Both the position numbers and the translations under genes were made by a program. 64,000 nt of DNA from Streptomyces sp. ML-6 (GTDB taxonomy: Bacteria; Actinomycetota; Actinomycetes; Streptomycetales; Streptomycetaceae). The notes beneath the pieces are model-generated. The model was not told where the DNA came from and searched no databases. It was given only the letters and a program-made list of their open reading frames with translations. Of this stretch, positions 50,510-58,294 are shown one piece after another. Position 1 is the stretch's first letter, and each line of letters begins with the position of its first letter. The stretch spans positions 5,298,501 to 5,362,500 of the forward strand of contig NZ_JAOTIK010000001.1 of the NCBI RefSeq assembly GCF_030116705.1, given 5' to 3'.

Positions 50510-52090
50510 CTACGAGCAGGTCTTCCCGTCCTCCGGGACCTTCCCGTCGAGGAAGTACGTGTTCACGGCCGACGTCACACAGGCGTTCACGCCGTACGCG
50601 CCGTGCCCCTCGCCCTTGTTGGTGAGCAGGACCCCGACGCCCTCGCCCAGCTCGTCCGCCATCTTCCGGGCACCCTCGTACGGCGTCGCCGGGTCACCGG
50701 TCGTACCGACGACCAGGATCGGACCGGCGCCCGGAGCACTCGTCTCCGGGTTGTCGTGCTCGCCCTCCACCGGCCACTGCGAGCACCAGCCCGCCGTGTC
50801 CCACGCCAGGAACGGACCGAACACCGGGGACAGTTTCCGGAACTCCGGCAGGAGCGCCCGGGCCTCGTCCGCCGTCGGCCGGAGCTTGCTGTCCGCGCAG
50901 GAGATGGCGCGCTGCGAGTGGTTCTGGGTGTCGTAGCGGCCCTTCTCGTCACGGCCGTTGTACGAGTCTGCGAGTTCGAGCAGCTTGGTGCCGGTGCCGT
51001 TCTTCTCCGCCTCGTCCAGCGCCTGCGTCAGGTAGGGCCAGCTGCTCTTGGAGTAGAGCGGCATGACGATGCCGGTGACGGCCAGCGAGTCGTTCAGCTT
51101 GCGGCCCGAGGCGGTCGGCAGCGGCTTCTTGTCGATGCGCTCCAGCAGCCGCGCGATGCGCTGCGTGCCCGCCTTCGGGTCCTGGCCCCGGTCCTTGAGG
51201 TAGTTCTCCAGGGCCCGCTGGAAGCCGGTCGCCTGGTTGCGGGCGTGCCCGATGGCGTCCGCGGTCGGGTCGACGACGGCGTCCAGGACGGTGCGTCCGA
51301 CGTTCTTCGGGAAGAGGTGGGCGTAGGTGCCGCCGAGCTCGGTGCCGTACGACATGCCGAAGTAGGTGAGCTTCCGGTCGCCGAGCACCTGACGGATCAG
51401 GTCCATGTCGCGGGCGGCGTTCACCGTGCCGACGTGCGGCAGGATCCTGCCGGAGCGGCGCTCGCACCCGGCGCCGAAGTCCGCGCCGTCCTTCAGGAAC
51501 GCCGCCTCCTCCGCCGGCGTGTCCGGGGTCACGTCGATCTTCCGGAAGGAGTCCTCCTGCTCCTTGTCGGTGCGGCAGTTCACCCCCTCGCTGCCCGCGA
51601 CCCCGCGCGGGTCGAAGCCCACCAGGTCGTACCGGGAGTTGAGCTCCCCGTACGCGCGGGCGGCGCGCGGCAGTATCGCGACCCCCGAACCGCCGGGACC
51701 GCCGAAGTTGAACAGCATCGAACCGAGGCGCCGGCCGGAGTTCGCGGCCTTCTTGCGGATCAGCGCGATCCCGACCGTCCCGGCCTCCGGCTTCGCGTAG
51801 TCCAGCGGCACCCGGATCGTCGAGCACCGCCACTGGGACCCGGGCGCGCTGCCGCCCTCCGGGGCCTCGCAGCGCTTCCAGTCCGGCCGCTGGGAGGTGA
51901 GGGAGGCGGGCAGCGGGGGCAGGCCCTCCGGCCCGTCCGGCGTGGCCGACGGCTTGCCGGCCGGGGATGCCGCGCCGCGGTCCGTGCGGTCGGCCGGTTT
52001 CTCGTCCGTTCCCCCGCCGCAGCCCGCGAGCAGGCCCGTCAGCAGAAGTGCGGTGCCGGCCAGAGCTCCGGCGCGTGCGTGTGCGGCCAC
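50510..52090 (-). CDS. TAP-like alpha/beta hydrolase lipoprotein (SlpD/E type), copy 1
   Basis: A 526-residue secreted peptidase of the tripeptidyl aminopeptidase family. Signal ARAGALAGTALLLTGLLAGC ends in the lipobox LAGC. FNFGGPGGSG is the oxyanion loop, GMSYGTELGG holds the catalytic Ser near 246, and the C-terminal TAP domain carries GTTGDPATPYEGA (Asp) and GEGHGAYG (His). GTG 52090 follows GGAGGACGTACGAC. It likely removes short N-terminal peptides outside the cell. A paralogue lies directly upstream on the same strand. Confidence 0.9.
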   Translation of the reverse strand: MAAHARAGALAGTALLLTGLLAGCGGGTDEKPADRTDRGAASPAGKPSATPDGPEGLPPLPASLTSQRPDWKRCEAPEGGSAPGSQWRCSTIRVPLDYAKPEAGTVGIALIRKKAANSGRRLGSMLFNFGGPGGSGVAILPRAARAYGELNSRYDLVGFDPRGVAGSEGVNCRTDKEQEDSFRKIDVTPDTPAEEAAFLKDGADFGAGCERRSGRILPHVGTVNAARDMDLIRQVLGDRKLTYFGMSYGTELGGTYAHLFPKNVGRTVLDAVVDPTADAIGHARNQATGFQRALENYLKDRGQDPKAGTQRIARLLERIDKKPLPTASGRKLNDSLAVTGIVMPLYSKSSWPYLTQALDEAEKNGTGTKLLELADSYNGRDEKGRYDTQNHSQRAISCADSKLRPTADEARALLPEFRKLSPVFGPFLAWDTAGWCSQWPVEGEHDNPETSAPGAGPILVVGTTGDPATPYEGARKMADELGEGVGVLLTNKGEGHGAYGVNACVTSAVNTYFLDGKVPEDGKTCS

Positions 52091-52248
52091 GTCGTACGTC
52101 CTCCCCGTTGTCGCCCGCACGCCACGCGGCGCACAGGGGGCGCCGGTCGTCGTGGCGTACGGAGGTGCCTGCATCCGAGGCGTGCAGAAGTCCGCTCATG
52201 CTAAGGGCTGTCCGGCGATCTTCGGCGGGCGCCGCCGGGGAACGACGA

Positions 52249-52285
52249 CGGGGCCCGTCCGGTTCCGCTCGCCGGACGGGCCCCG
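52249..52285 (-). terminator. Terminator of the second TAP-like gene
   Basis: 14-bp arms CGGGGCCCGTCCGG (52249-52262) and CCGGACGGGCCCCG (52272-52285) lie about 25 nt beyond the stop at 52308. Confidence 0.8.
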
Positions 52286-52307
52286 GACCCCCGCAGGGGG
52301 AGCGTCG

Positions 52308-53903
52308 TCACTGGCAGACGGTCCCGGCCGCCGGAACCTTGCCGTCCAGCAGATAACCGCCCACGGCCTTCTGCACACAGGCGTTGCCGCTGTTGTACGC
52401 GCCGTGCCCCTGACCCTTGTACGTCATCTGCACGCCGACGCCCTCGCCCAGCGCCTTCGTCATCGCCTCGGCGCCCTCGTACGGCGTCGCCGGGTCGCCG
52501 GTGTTGCCGATGACGAGGATGGGGGCCGCGCCCGGGGCGCTGACGTCCGGGGTCTCCCAGGCGCCCGCGACCGGCCAGTCGGTGCAGGCCATCAGGCCCC
52601 AGCCGAGGTAGTCCCCGAAGATCTTCGAGGCGGACCGGAACTCCGGGAGCCTGTCCTCGGTCTGGTCCACGGTGAACCGCTGCTTGGAGTCGGCGCAGTT
52701 GATGGCGGTGTTGGCGGTCATCGAGTTGTCGTAGCGGCCGTCCTCGGAACGGCCGTTCAACGAGTCGGCCAGGGCGAGGAGGAGCGCGCCGCTGCCGCCC
52801 TCGGCCTCGTCCACGCCCTGCTCCAGCAGCGGCCAGGTCGCCCTGGAGTAGAGCGCGGTCGCGATGCCGGTGGTGGCCAGGGTCTGGGTCAGCCGACGCG
52901 GTCCGATGCCCTCGATCGGCTTTTTCTCCAGCGAGTCGAGCAGATTGGAGATGCCCTGCTGGACCTCCTCGGGGGTGGCACCGGCGAGCCTGCAGTTGTC
53001 GCCGCGGTCCACGCAGTCCTGGGCGAAGTTGTCCAGCGCGAGCTGGAATCCCTTGGCCTGGCCGAGCGAGGCCTGCTCGGAGGTCTGGGTCGGGTTCACC
53101 ACCGCGTCCAGCACCGCCCTGCCCACGTTCTTCGGGAACAAGTGGGCGTACACGCCGCCCAGTTCGGTGCCGTACGAGATGCCGAAGTAGTACAGCTTCT
53201 TGTCGCCGAGCACCTGGCGCATCAGATCCATGTCACGGGCGGCCTCGGTGGTGCCGACATGGGGGAGCTGGGTGCCGGAGTTCCGTTCGCAGGCATCCGC
53301 GAACGTCCTGGTGCTCTCGACGAAGGTCTTCACCTCGGCGGGGGTGTCCGGGGTGCCGTCGAGTTCGTAGCGGGCGTCGAGCTGCTTGTCGCTCTCGCAC
53401 CGCACCCCCGCGCTGCGGCCCACGCCGCGCGGGTCGAAACTGACCAGGTCGTAGCGGGCGCGGAGCTTGTCGTAGTCCTTGCCGAAGGCGGGCAGGGTGG
53501 CGACGCCGGAGGCGCCGGGACCGCCGAAGTTGAAGACGAGGGAGCCGATCCGCTTGTCCTGGTTCTCGGCCCTGGCCCGGATGAGCGCCAGCTGGATCGT
53601 CTTGCCGTCGGGGTTCGCGTAGTCGAGCGGGGCCCGCATGAACGAGCACTCCCAGGGGGTGCCGCCGGGCAGCGGGGTCGGCGCCTTCCCGCCGCCCTGC
53701 GCCGGGACCGGGGCGGGGCAGGGCTTCCACGTCAGCTGCTGGGAGACGAGGTCGTCGGAGTCGGTCGCCGCGGCGTTCGCCGCGAGCGGCGAGCTGCGCG
53801 GCCCGGCGCCTTCCTCGGTGCCGCCGCTCGAACAGGCGGTGATGGGCAGGAGCACGGTGACGGCGGCCAGGGCGGCGGCACGCAGGGCGGGGGAGGTCCT
53901 CAT
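52308..53903 (-). CDS. TAP-like alpha/beta hydrolase lipoprotein, copy 2
   Basis: A 531-residue paralogue of the gene at 50510, with the same order of motifs: signal ALAAVTVLLPITAC (lipobox ITAC), FNFGGPGASG, GISYGTELGG, GNTGDPATPYEGA and GQGHGAYNSG. It has extra Cys pairs in the lid (FAQDCVDRGDNCRLAG). I chose ATG 53903 (MRTSPALRAAALAAV); ATG 53912 is equally close and neither has a clear ribosome site. The two copies differ enough to suggest an old duplication and distinct specificities. Confidence 0.9.
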   Translation of the reverse strand: MRTSPALRAAALAAVTVLLPITACSSGGTEEGAGPRSSPLAANAAATDSDDLVSQQLTWKPCPAPVPAQGGGKAPTPLPGGTPWECSFMRAPLDYANPDGKTIQLALIRARAENQDKRIGSLVFNFGGPGASGVATLPAFGKDYDKLRARYDLVSFDPRGVGRSAGVRCESDKQLDARYELDGTPDTPAEVKTFVESTRTFADACERNSGTQLPHVGTTEAARDMDLMRQVLGDKKLYYFGISYGTELGGVYAHLFPKNVGRAVLDAVVNPTQTSEQASLGQAKGFQLALDNFAQDCVDRGDNCRLAGATPEEVQQGISNLLDSLEKKPIEGIGPRRLTQTLATTGIATALYSRATWPLLEQGVDEAEGGSGALLLALADSLNGRSEDGRYDNSMTANTAINCADSKQRFTVDQTEDRLPEFRSASKIFGDYLGWGLMACTDWPVAGAWETPDVSAPGAAPILVIGNTGDPATPYEGAEAMTKALGEGVGVQMTYKGQGHGAYNSGNACVQKAVGGYLLDGKVPAAGTVCQ

Positions 53904-54122
53904 GGGGCCCATCGTGCGGGGCGGACCGGAGGGGTGCACGGGACACCGGTCCAAGCGGGTGGCCGGCGCACGGACCGTCGCCCGACTGGCCGCGCGGATT
54001 GCCCCGTTCGGGGCTGAGGAACCGTCAGGGATCGGCCGGCGGATCGGACGGAAAGGGGGCGTCGGGGGCCGGACCCGGGCCCCTTTCCGGACCTGGACCC
54101 TGACACGGCCCAGGGCCTTGCC

Positions 54123-54153
54123 CCGGCCCCCGGTCACGCGAACCGGGGGCCGG
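54123..54153 (-). terminator. Terminator of the flippase/kinase-like gene
   Basis: CCGGCCCCCGGT (54123-54134) pairs with ACCGGGGGCCGG (54142-54153), 7-nt loop. The rest of 53904-54189 is promoter and spacer of the TAP-like gene. Confidence 0.75.
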
Positions 54154-54189
54154 TACCCGGGAGCCGCAGGGCCGCGGGCCCGGGAGCCG

Positions 54190-56988
54190 TCAGAGTTCGC
54201 CCTTGCGGGTCAGGTGGTTGAAGCAGAGCCAGCCGGGAAGCACCGGCAGCCACAGCGTCAGCAGCCGGTACAGCAGCACGGCCGGGGCCGCGACCTCCTT
54301 CGGCAGGCCGACCGCGATCAGACCCAGCGTCAGCGCGGGCTCGACCGCGCCCATACCGCCCGGCGTGGGCGCCGCCGACCCCAGCGCGTTGCCGGCCAGG
54401 AAGACCACCGCGATGCTCGCGTAGCTGAGCGTCGGCACGTCCGGACCGCTGAACGCCCGGATCGACGCGTCCAGGCACATCACGAACGTCCCGCTCAGCA
54501 GCAGCATCCCGCCGATGCCCGTCAGCAGCTTCTGCGGCCGCTGCACCACGTCGAGCATGCGCGGCACGACCCCGGCGAACAGCGACCGCACCCGCGTCAC
54601 CACGAACTTCCGCAGGAACGGAACCGCCGTCACCACCAGCACCAGCACGGCGACCGTCAGCAGCCCGGCGATCACGGTCCTGGACGGGGTGAGCGAGGAC
54701 GGGGTCCGCTCGGTGCCGGTCAGATAGCCGAACGCACCCAGCAGCAGGATGTGGCAGCCCAGGCCGAACAGCTGCGAGGCGCCGACACTCGCCACCGCGA
54801 GCCCCGGCCGCACCCCGGCCCGTTGCAGGAAGCGGGTGTTCAGCGCCACGCCGCCGACCGCGGCCGGGGCGACGAGCTTCACGAAGGACCCGGCGACCTG
54901 CGCCAGCACGGTCCTCCCGAACGACACCCGCTCCGGTACGAAGCCCAGCAGGCTCATCGCGGCCGCGACGTAGCTCAGCGCCGAGAAGCCGACGGCGGTC
55001 GCCACCCAGCCCCACTCCGCCTGCTCGACGACCGCGCCGAAGTCGGCCTGGGTCACCTGCGAGATGAGGAGGTAGGCGGCGATCGCACCGGCGATGCAGC
55101 TGACCAGGGTCCGCGGCTTGATGCGCTCCAGGCGGACCGGCTCGACCGGCGCCTGCGGCCGGATCCGCAGCACCTGCTGCCGCATCTGGGAGAGCAGGTC
55201 CTCCTCGCGAGCCCCTTCCAGCGCGTCGTCCAGGGCCCGCTTCTCGGCCTGCTTCTGGTTGCGGAGCGCCTTGCGGCCCGGCTTGCGGCCGGTACGGTCG
55301 TCGGCCCCGGGCCCGGCCGCCCCCTCCGGTGCGCCGTGCTCCTGCGCCCTGGCCCGCCTGGCCGCGTCCGACGCCTCCAGCACCGCCTCCCGCTCCCGCT
55401 GCGCACGCTCCCGGGCCAGCCGGCGCAGCGTCGCCCGGGTCGAACGGCTCAGCGCGATCGGCTGGAGCAGCGGCAGGCAGTCGGCGACGACATCGGGGCC
55501 GAGGACCTTCAGGGCCCCGGCCACGGCCCGCTCGGCCCCCACCCGCAGAGCGGTGGTGGTCAGCAGCTGGGCGACGTCCATCCGCAGCATCAGGTCGCCG
55601 GCCGCGATCTCGCCGCCGCGCAGATCGGTGACGAACACCTTGCCGGAACGATCCACCAGGATGGCGTCACCCGTGAGCCTGCGGTGCGCGATCCGTCGCG
55701 ACTGGAGCGCCTTCAGCTGGCGCCAGGCGCCGCGCAGCACCTCGTCGGTGATCTCCGAGTCCTCCAGCGCGTCCAGGGAACGGCCGCCGATGTGCTCGTA
55801 CACCAGCATCACGGCGTCGGGGCCGAGCTCGGACGTGGCGATCAGCTTGGGGGCGTTGGCCCCGGCGGCGATCGCCGCGTACGCGAGCAGCGCCTCCTGC
55901 TCCAGGGCCTGGCGCAGCGACTGGATGGAACGGCGCTGGGTGATGCCGCGCAGGGTGAGCCTGCGCCACGCCCGGTAGAAGAAGCCCTGGGCCTGCTGCT
56001 CGCGGTCGACGACCGTCACGTCGAGCGGCGGCCCGTCCTCCAGGGACACCAGGTAGCGGCGCCCCCGGTCGCTCTGGTCGCCCGCGTCGGGGGAGTCCTC
56101 GGCGCGCATCGCGGTGACGGGACGGAAGCCGACGTGCCGCAGCCCGGCCATCAGGTGCTGACCGGTCGGCCGGACGTTGGGCGAGCCGACCGTGTACAGC
56201 GTGCCGTACGCGACGCTCCAGCCGATCAGCACGGTCAGGACGATCGAGAACGGGGTCGTGTAGCCGCTGACCAGCATGGCGAACGCGTCGAGCAGCAGCA
56301 CCACCCACAGCACCACCCGCCAGCGCGGCCGTCTCGCCATCCCGACCGCCGTCATGTACGCGATCACGGGGGCGAGGTAGCCGTGCACGGGGTCGGTGAG
56401 CGCCCCGGCCTGCGGCTGGGTCAGGGCGTCCTTGATGGTGCCGGGCGCGTACCGGGACACCCAGAGGTCGGTGGCGAGGGTGACGCCGTGCGCCAGCACG
56501 GCGGCGAGCACCCCGTCGGCGATCCGCAGTCCGTCGCGCTTGATCAGCCGCTCGATCGCGAACGCGACCGGGACGAGCAGCACGGCGATGCTGGAGACCA
56601 GACCGGCGATCTTGATCAGGACGTCGGGCGCCTGGTCGGTGCCCTTGTTGATGTCCTCCTCGAGACCGGCCGTGGTGCCGTGGGCGAACGCGGCGATCGC
56701 GAACAGGACGGCGATCGCCAGGACGCCGATGAGGAGCCGCATGAGGTCGGAGGGGCGGTGCACCCGGGCGGGGAGCAGCGGTTCGTCCCCCGAGACGCGT
56801 TCGGCCTGCTCCTGCGCGACGGTCGAGAGCGTCGACCCGGCCGGGTGGCCGGGGGCGGCCGTCCCCCGCTCCGGGCCGGACTCCCCGGCCGGCACGCGGG
56901 GCGTGTCCGGGCCCTTTCCGGCGGATGCGCGGGACTCGTCCGGGTGGGGCTCCGCATCAGAGGCGTCCGCCGCCTTCGGTGGCTGCAC
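54190..56988 (-). CDS. Multidomain flippase-like membrane protein with pseudokinase-like domain
   Basis: A 932-residue protein. The order is a disordered N-terminus (1-75); about five helices (DLMRLLIGVLAIAVLFAIAA ... VVLWVVLLLDAFAMLVSGY); a cytoplasmic kinase-like domain (about 310-500) with LVYEHIGGRSLDAL as hinge, HRRLTGDAILVD in place of the HRD loop and VTDLRGGE in place of DFG; an Arg/Glu coiled region; and a C-terminal UPF0104/LPG-synthase-type flippase domain (SFVKLVAPAAVGGVALNTRF; GNALGSAAPTPGGMGAVEPA). The HRD Asp is replaced by Arg, so catalysis is doubtful. GTG 56988 has AAGGAG 6 nt upstream; a GTG at 57036 adds 16 residues without one. Confidence 0.85.
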   Translation of the reverse strand: MQPPKAADASDAEPHPDESRASAGKGPDTPRVPAGESGPERGTAAPGHPAGSTLSTVAQEQAERVSGDEPLLPARVHRPSDLMRLLIGVLAIAVLFAIAAFAHGTTAGLEEDINKGTDQAPDVLIKIAGLVSSIAVLLVPVAFAIERLIKRDGLRIADGVLAAVLAHGVTLATDLWVSRYAPGTIKDALTQPQAGALTDPVHGYLAPVIAYMTAVGMARRPRWRVVLWVVLLLDAFAMLVSGYTTPFSIVLTVLIGWSVAYGTLYTVGSPNVRPTGQHLMAGLRHVGFRPVTAMRAEDSPDAGDQSDRGRRYLVSLEDGPPLDVTVVDREQQAQGFFYRAWRRLTLRGITQRRSIQSLRQALEQEALLAYAAIAAGANAPKLIATSELGPDAVMLVYEHIGGRSLDALEDSEITDEVLRGAWRQLKALQSRRIAHRRLTGDAILVDRSGKVFVTDLRGGEIAAGDLMLRMDVAQLLTTTALRVGAERAVAGALKVLGPDVVADCLPLLQPIALSRSTRATLRRLARERAQREREAVLEASDAARRARAQEHGAPEGAAGPGADDRTGRKPGRKALRNQKQAEKRALDDALEGAREEDLLSQMRQQVLRIRPQAPVEPVRLERIKPRTLVSCIAGAIAAYLLISQVTQADFGAVVEQAEWGWVATAVGFSALSYVAAAMSLLGFVPERVSFGRTVLAQVAGSFVKLVAPAAVGGVALNTRFLQRAGVRPGLAVASVGASQLFGLGCHILLLGAFGYLTGTERTPSSLTPSRTVIAGLLTVAVLVLVVTAVPFLRKFVVTRVRSLFAGVVPRMLDVVQRPQKLLTGIGGMLLLSGTFVMCLDASIRAFSGPDVPTLSYASIAVVFLAGNALGSAAPTPGGMGAVEPALTLGLIAVGLPKEVAAPAVLLYRLLTLWLPVLPGWLCFNHLTRKGEL

Positions 56989-57209
56989 GCCCTGCTCCTT
57001 CGTCGCCTCTGAATGGTCTTCGTGGTCTCGTATCACCGGTCACCGCCCGCACGATGGTGGCACGGCCCGGCGACGGAGGGAGGCGTCAGGGTGCACTGCA
57101 CGAACACGCGAAGCGCAAGATACGCCCCTTTGCCCCCGCACGCACGCCCTGGGGACGGGGGTACCCGGACCGGGCCGGACTGTCGGTGGCGTACGGCAGG
57201 ATGGGGCGG

Positions 57210-57683
57210 ATGAGCCAATACCGGAGGAGCGGCGGCCGGACGAACGGCGGCGGGACAACCAGCGGCCGGACCGGCGTCGACCGGGCGGAGAGCGCCGGGC
57301 CGACGGTCCACGAGCTGCCGGAGTACGCGGAACGGGTGCTCGACGTCGCCGAGCTGATCCCGCCCGGCCGTGTCATGACGTACGGAGACGTCGCCGAGTG
57401 GCTGGGCGACGGCGGCCCGCGCCAGGTCGGCCGGGTCATGGCGCTGTACGGGTCCGCGGTGCCGTGGTGGCGCGTGGTGCGGTCCGACGGGGTGCTGCTG
57501 CCCGGCCACGAGCTGCGGGCCCTGGACCACTACCGCGAGGAGGGCACCCCGCTGCGCGGGGCGTCGCGGGGCGCGGAGGGGCATCTGCCGCGCCTCGACA
57601 TGAAGCGGGCGCGGTGGGACGGCGTCACCGCGGAGGGGGGCGGAGGCGCGGACCGGGACAGGGGCGGAGGTGCTCACATCTGA
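57210..57683 (+). CDS. Alkyltransferase-like (ATL) protein, MGMT fold
   Basis: A 157-residue DNA-binding protein of the O6-alkylguanine transferase fold. GRVMTYGDVAEWLGDGGPRQ holds the recognition helix and Arg-finger region. The active site PCHR is replaced by P85-W86-W87-R88, so the methyl-accepting Cys is absent, as in ATL proteins that flag O6-alkylguanine lesions for nucleotide excision repair. The N-terminal 30 residues and the C-terminal tail (VTAEGGGGADRDRGGGA) are disordered. It stands before adnA, another repair gene. ATG 57210 lacks a good ribosome site; ATG 57201 is in frame. Confidence 0.85.
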   Translation: MSQYRRSGGRTNGGGTTSGRTGVDRAESAGPTVHELPEYAERVLDVAELIPPGRVMTYGDVAEWLGDGGPRQVGRVMALYGSAVPWWRVVRSDGVLLPGHELRALDHYREEGTPLRGASRGAEGHLPRLDMKRARWDGVTAEGGGGADRDRGGGAHI

Positions 57684-57870
57684 CAGCTTCGGCCATTCGG
57701 CGGCGCGGCGGGCGGCGCCGGGCCCGTACGACACCCCCGGCACCCCGGTGGCGACGCCGGGCAGGACCCGCGCCGCGAGTCGGCCCCAGGGCCGGAACGG
57801 GGGCGGGAACGGGGGCCGGGACGGGGTCCGCACGGCCGGACGCACCGGCTTCCGCGGGGCCGGACGCACA

Positions 57871-57936
57871 GGTTCCTGCCGAGCGGTACGGGGCGTGCGA
57901 GCAGGTTCTTGCCAAGCGGTACGGGGCGTGCGAGCA
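57871..57936 (+). repeat. 33-bp tandem repeat, two copies
   Basis: GGTTCCTGCCGAGCGGTACG...GTGCGAGCA (57871-57903) is repeated at 57904-57936 with two substitutions. It lies in the 611-bp gap between the ATL gene and adnA. Confidence 0.85.
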
Positions 57937-57984
57937 GCACGGACAGCGCGAATCGCACGGGGCGTACGGGCCGGAGTGCGCGGG

Positions 57985-58131
57985 CCGTGCGACGCGCATG
58001 GCGTGTGCGATGCGCATGGCGTGTGGGACGCACCACATGACGCACACGACGGGCACGGCGTGCGTGATGCACGCGAGGTGCGCGACACATGTGACGTACG
58101 CGATGCGCGCGGCGTACGTGATGTCCGACAC
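57985..58131 (+). repeat. Degenerate 18-bp tandem array
   Basis: Units of the form GTGCGYGATGCRCGCGGC run from 57985 to 58131: two 18-bp units, a 39-bp variant (58021-58059), then four 18-bp units. Read on the plus strand it would encode RDARGV-like hexapeptides, but no start or ribosome site supports translation. The rest of 57684-58294 holds no gene I can support. Confidence 0.8.
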
Positions 58132-58294
58132 GGTCGGGCGTACGGTGCGGCCTCCGACCACGCCCGCGCCCCGGAAAGCGACGGGCCCCGCAGCCCGCAC
58201 GTCCCGCACCGCGCCGCCGCTGGCGTAGCGTCGTCAGCCCGCGCACCGCACCGCACCCTCACCACCAGCACACCCACCAGGACCGGCGATCCAC

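Noticed and set aside
53638..57012. 1124-codon plus-strand open frame
   Set aside because: Shadow of the flippase/kinase-like gene and the TAP-like gene; composition is His/Arg/Pro-rich without domains.
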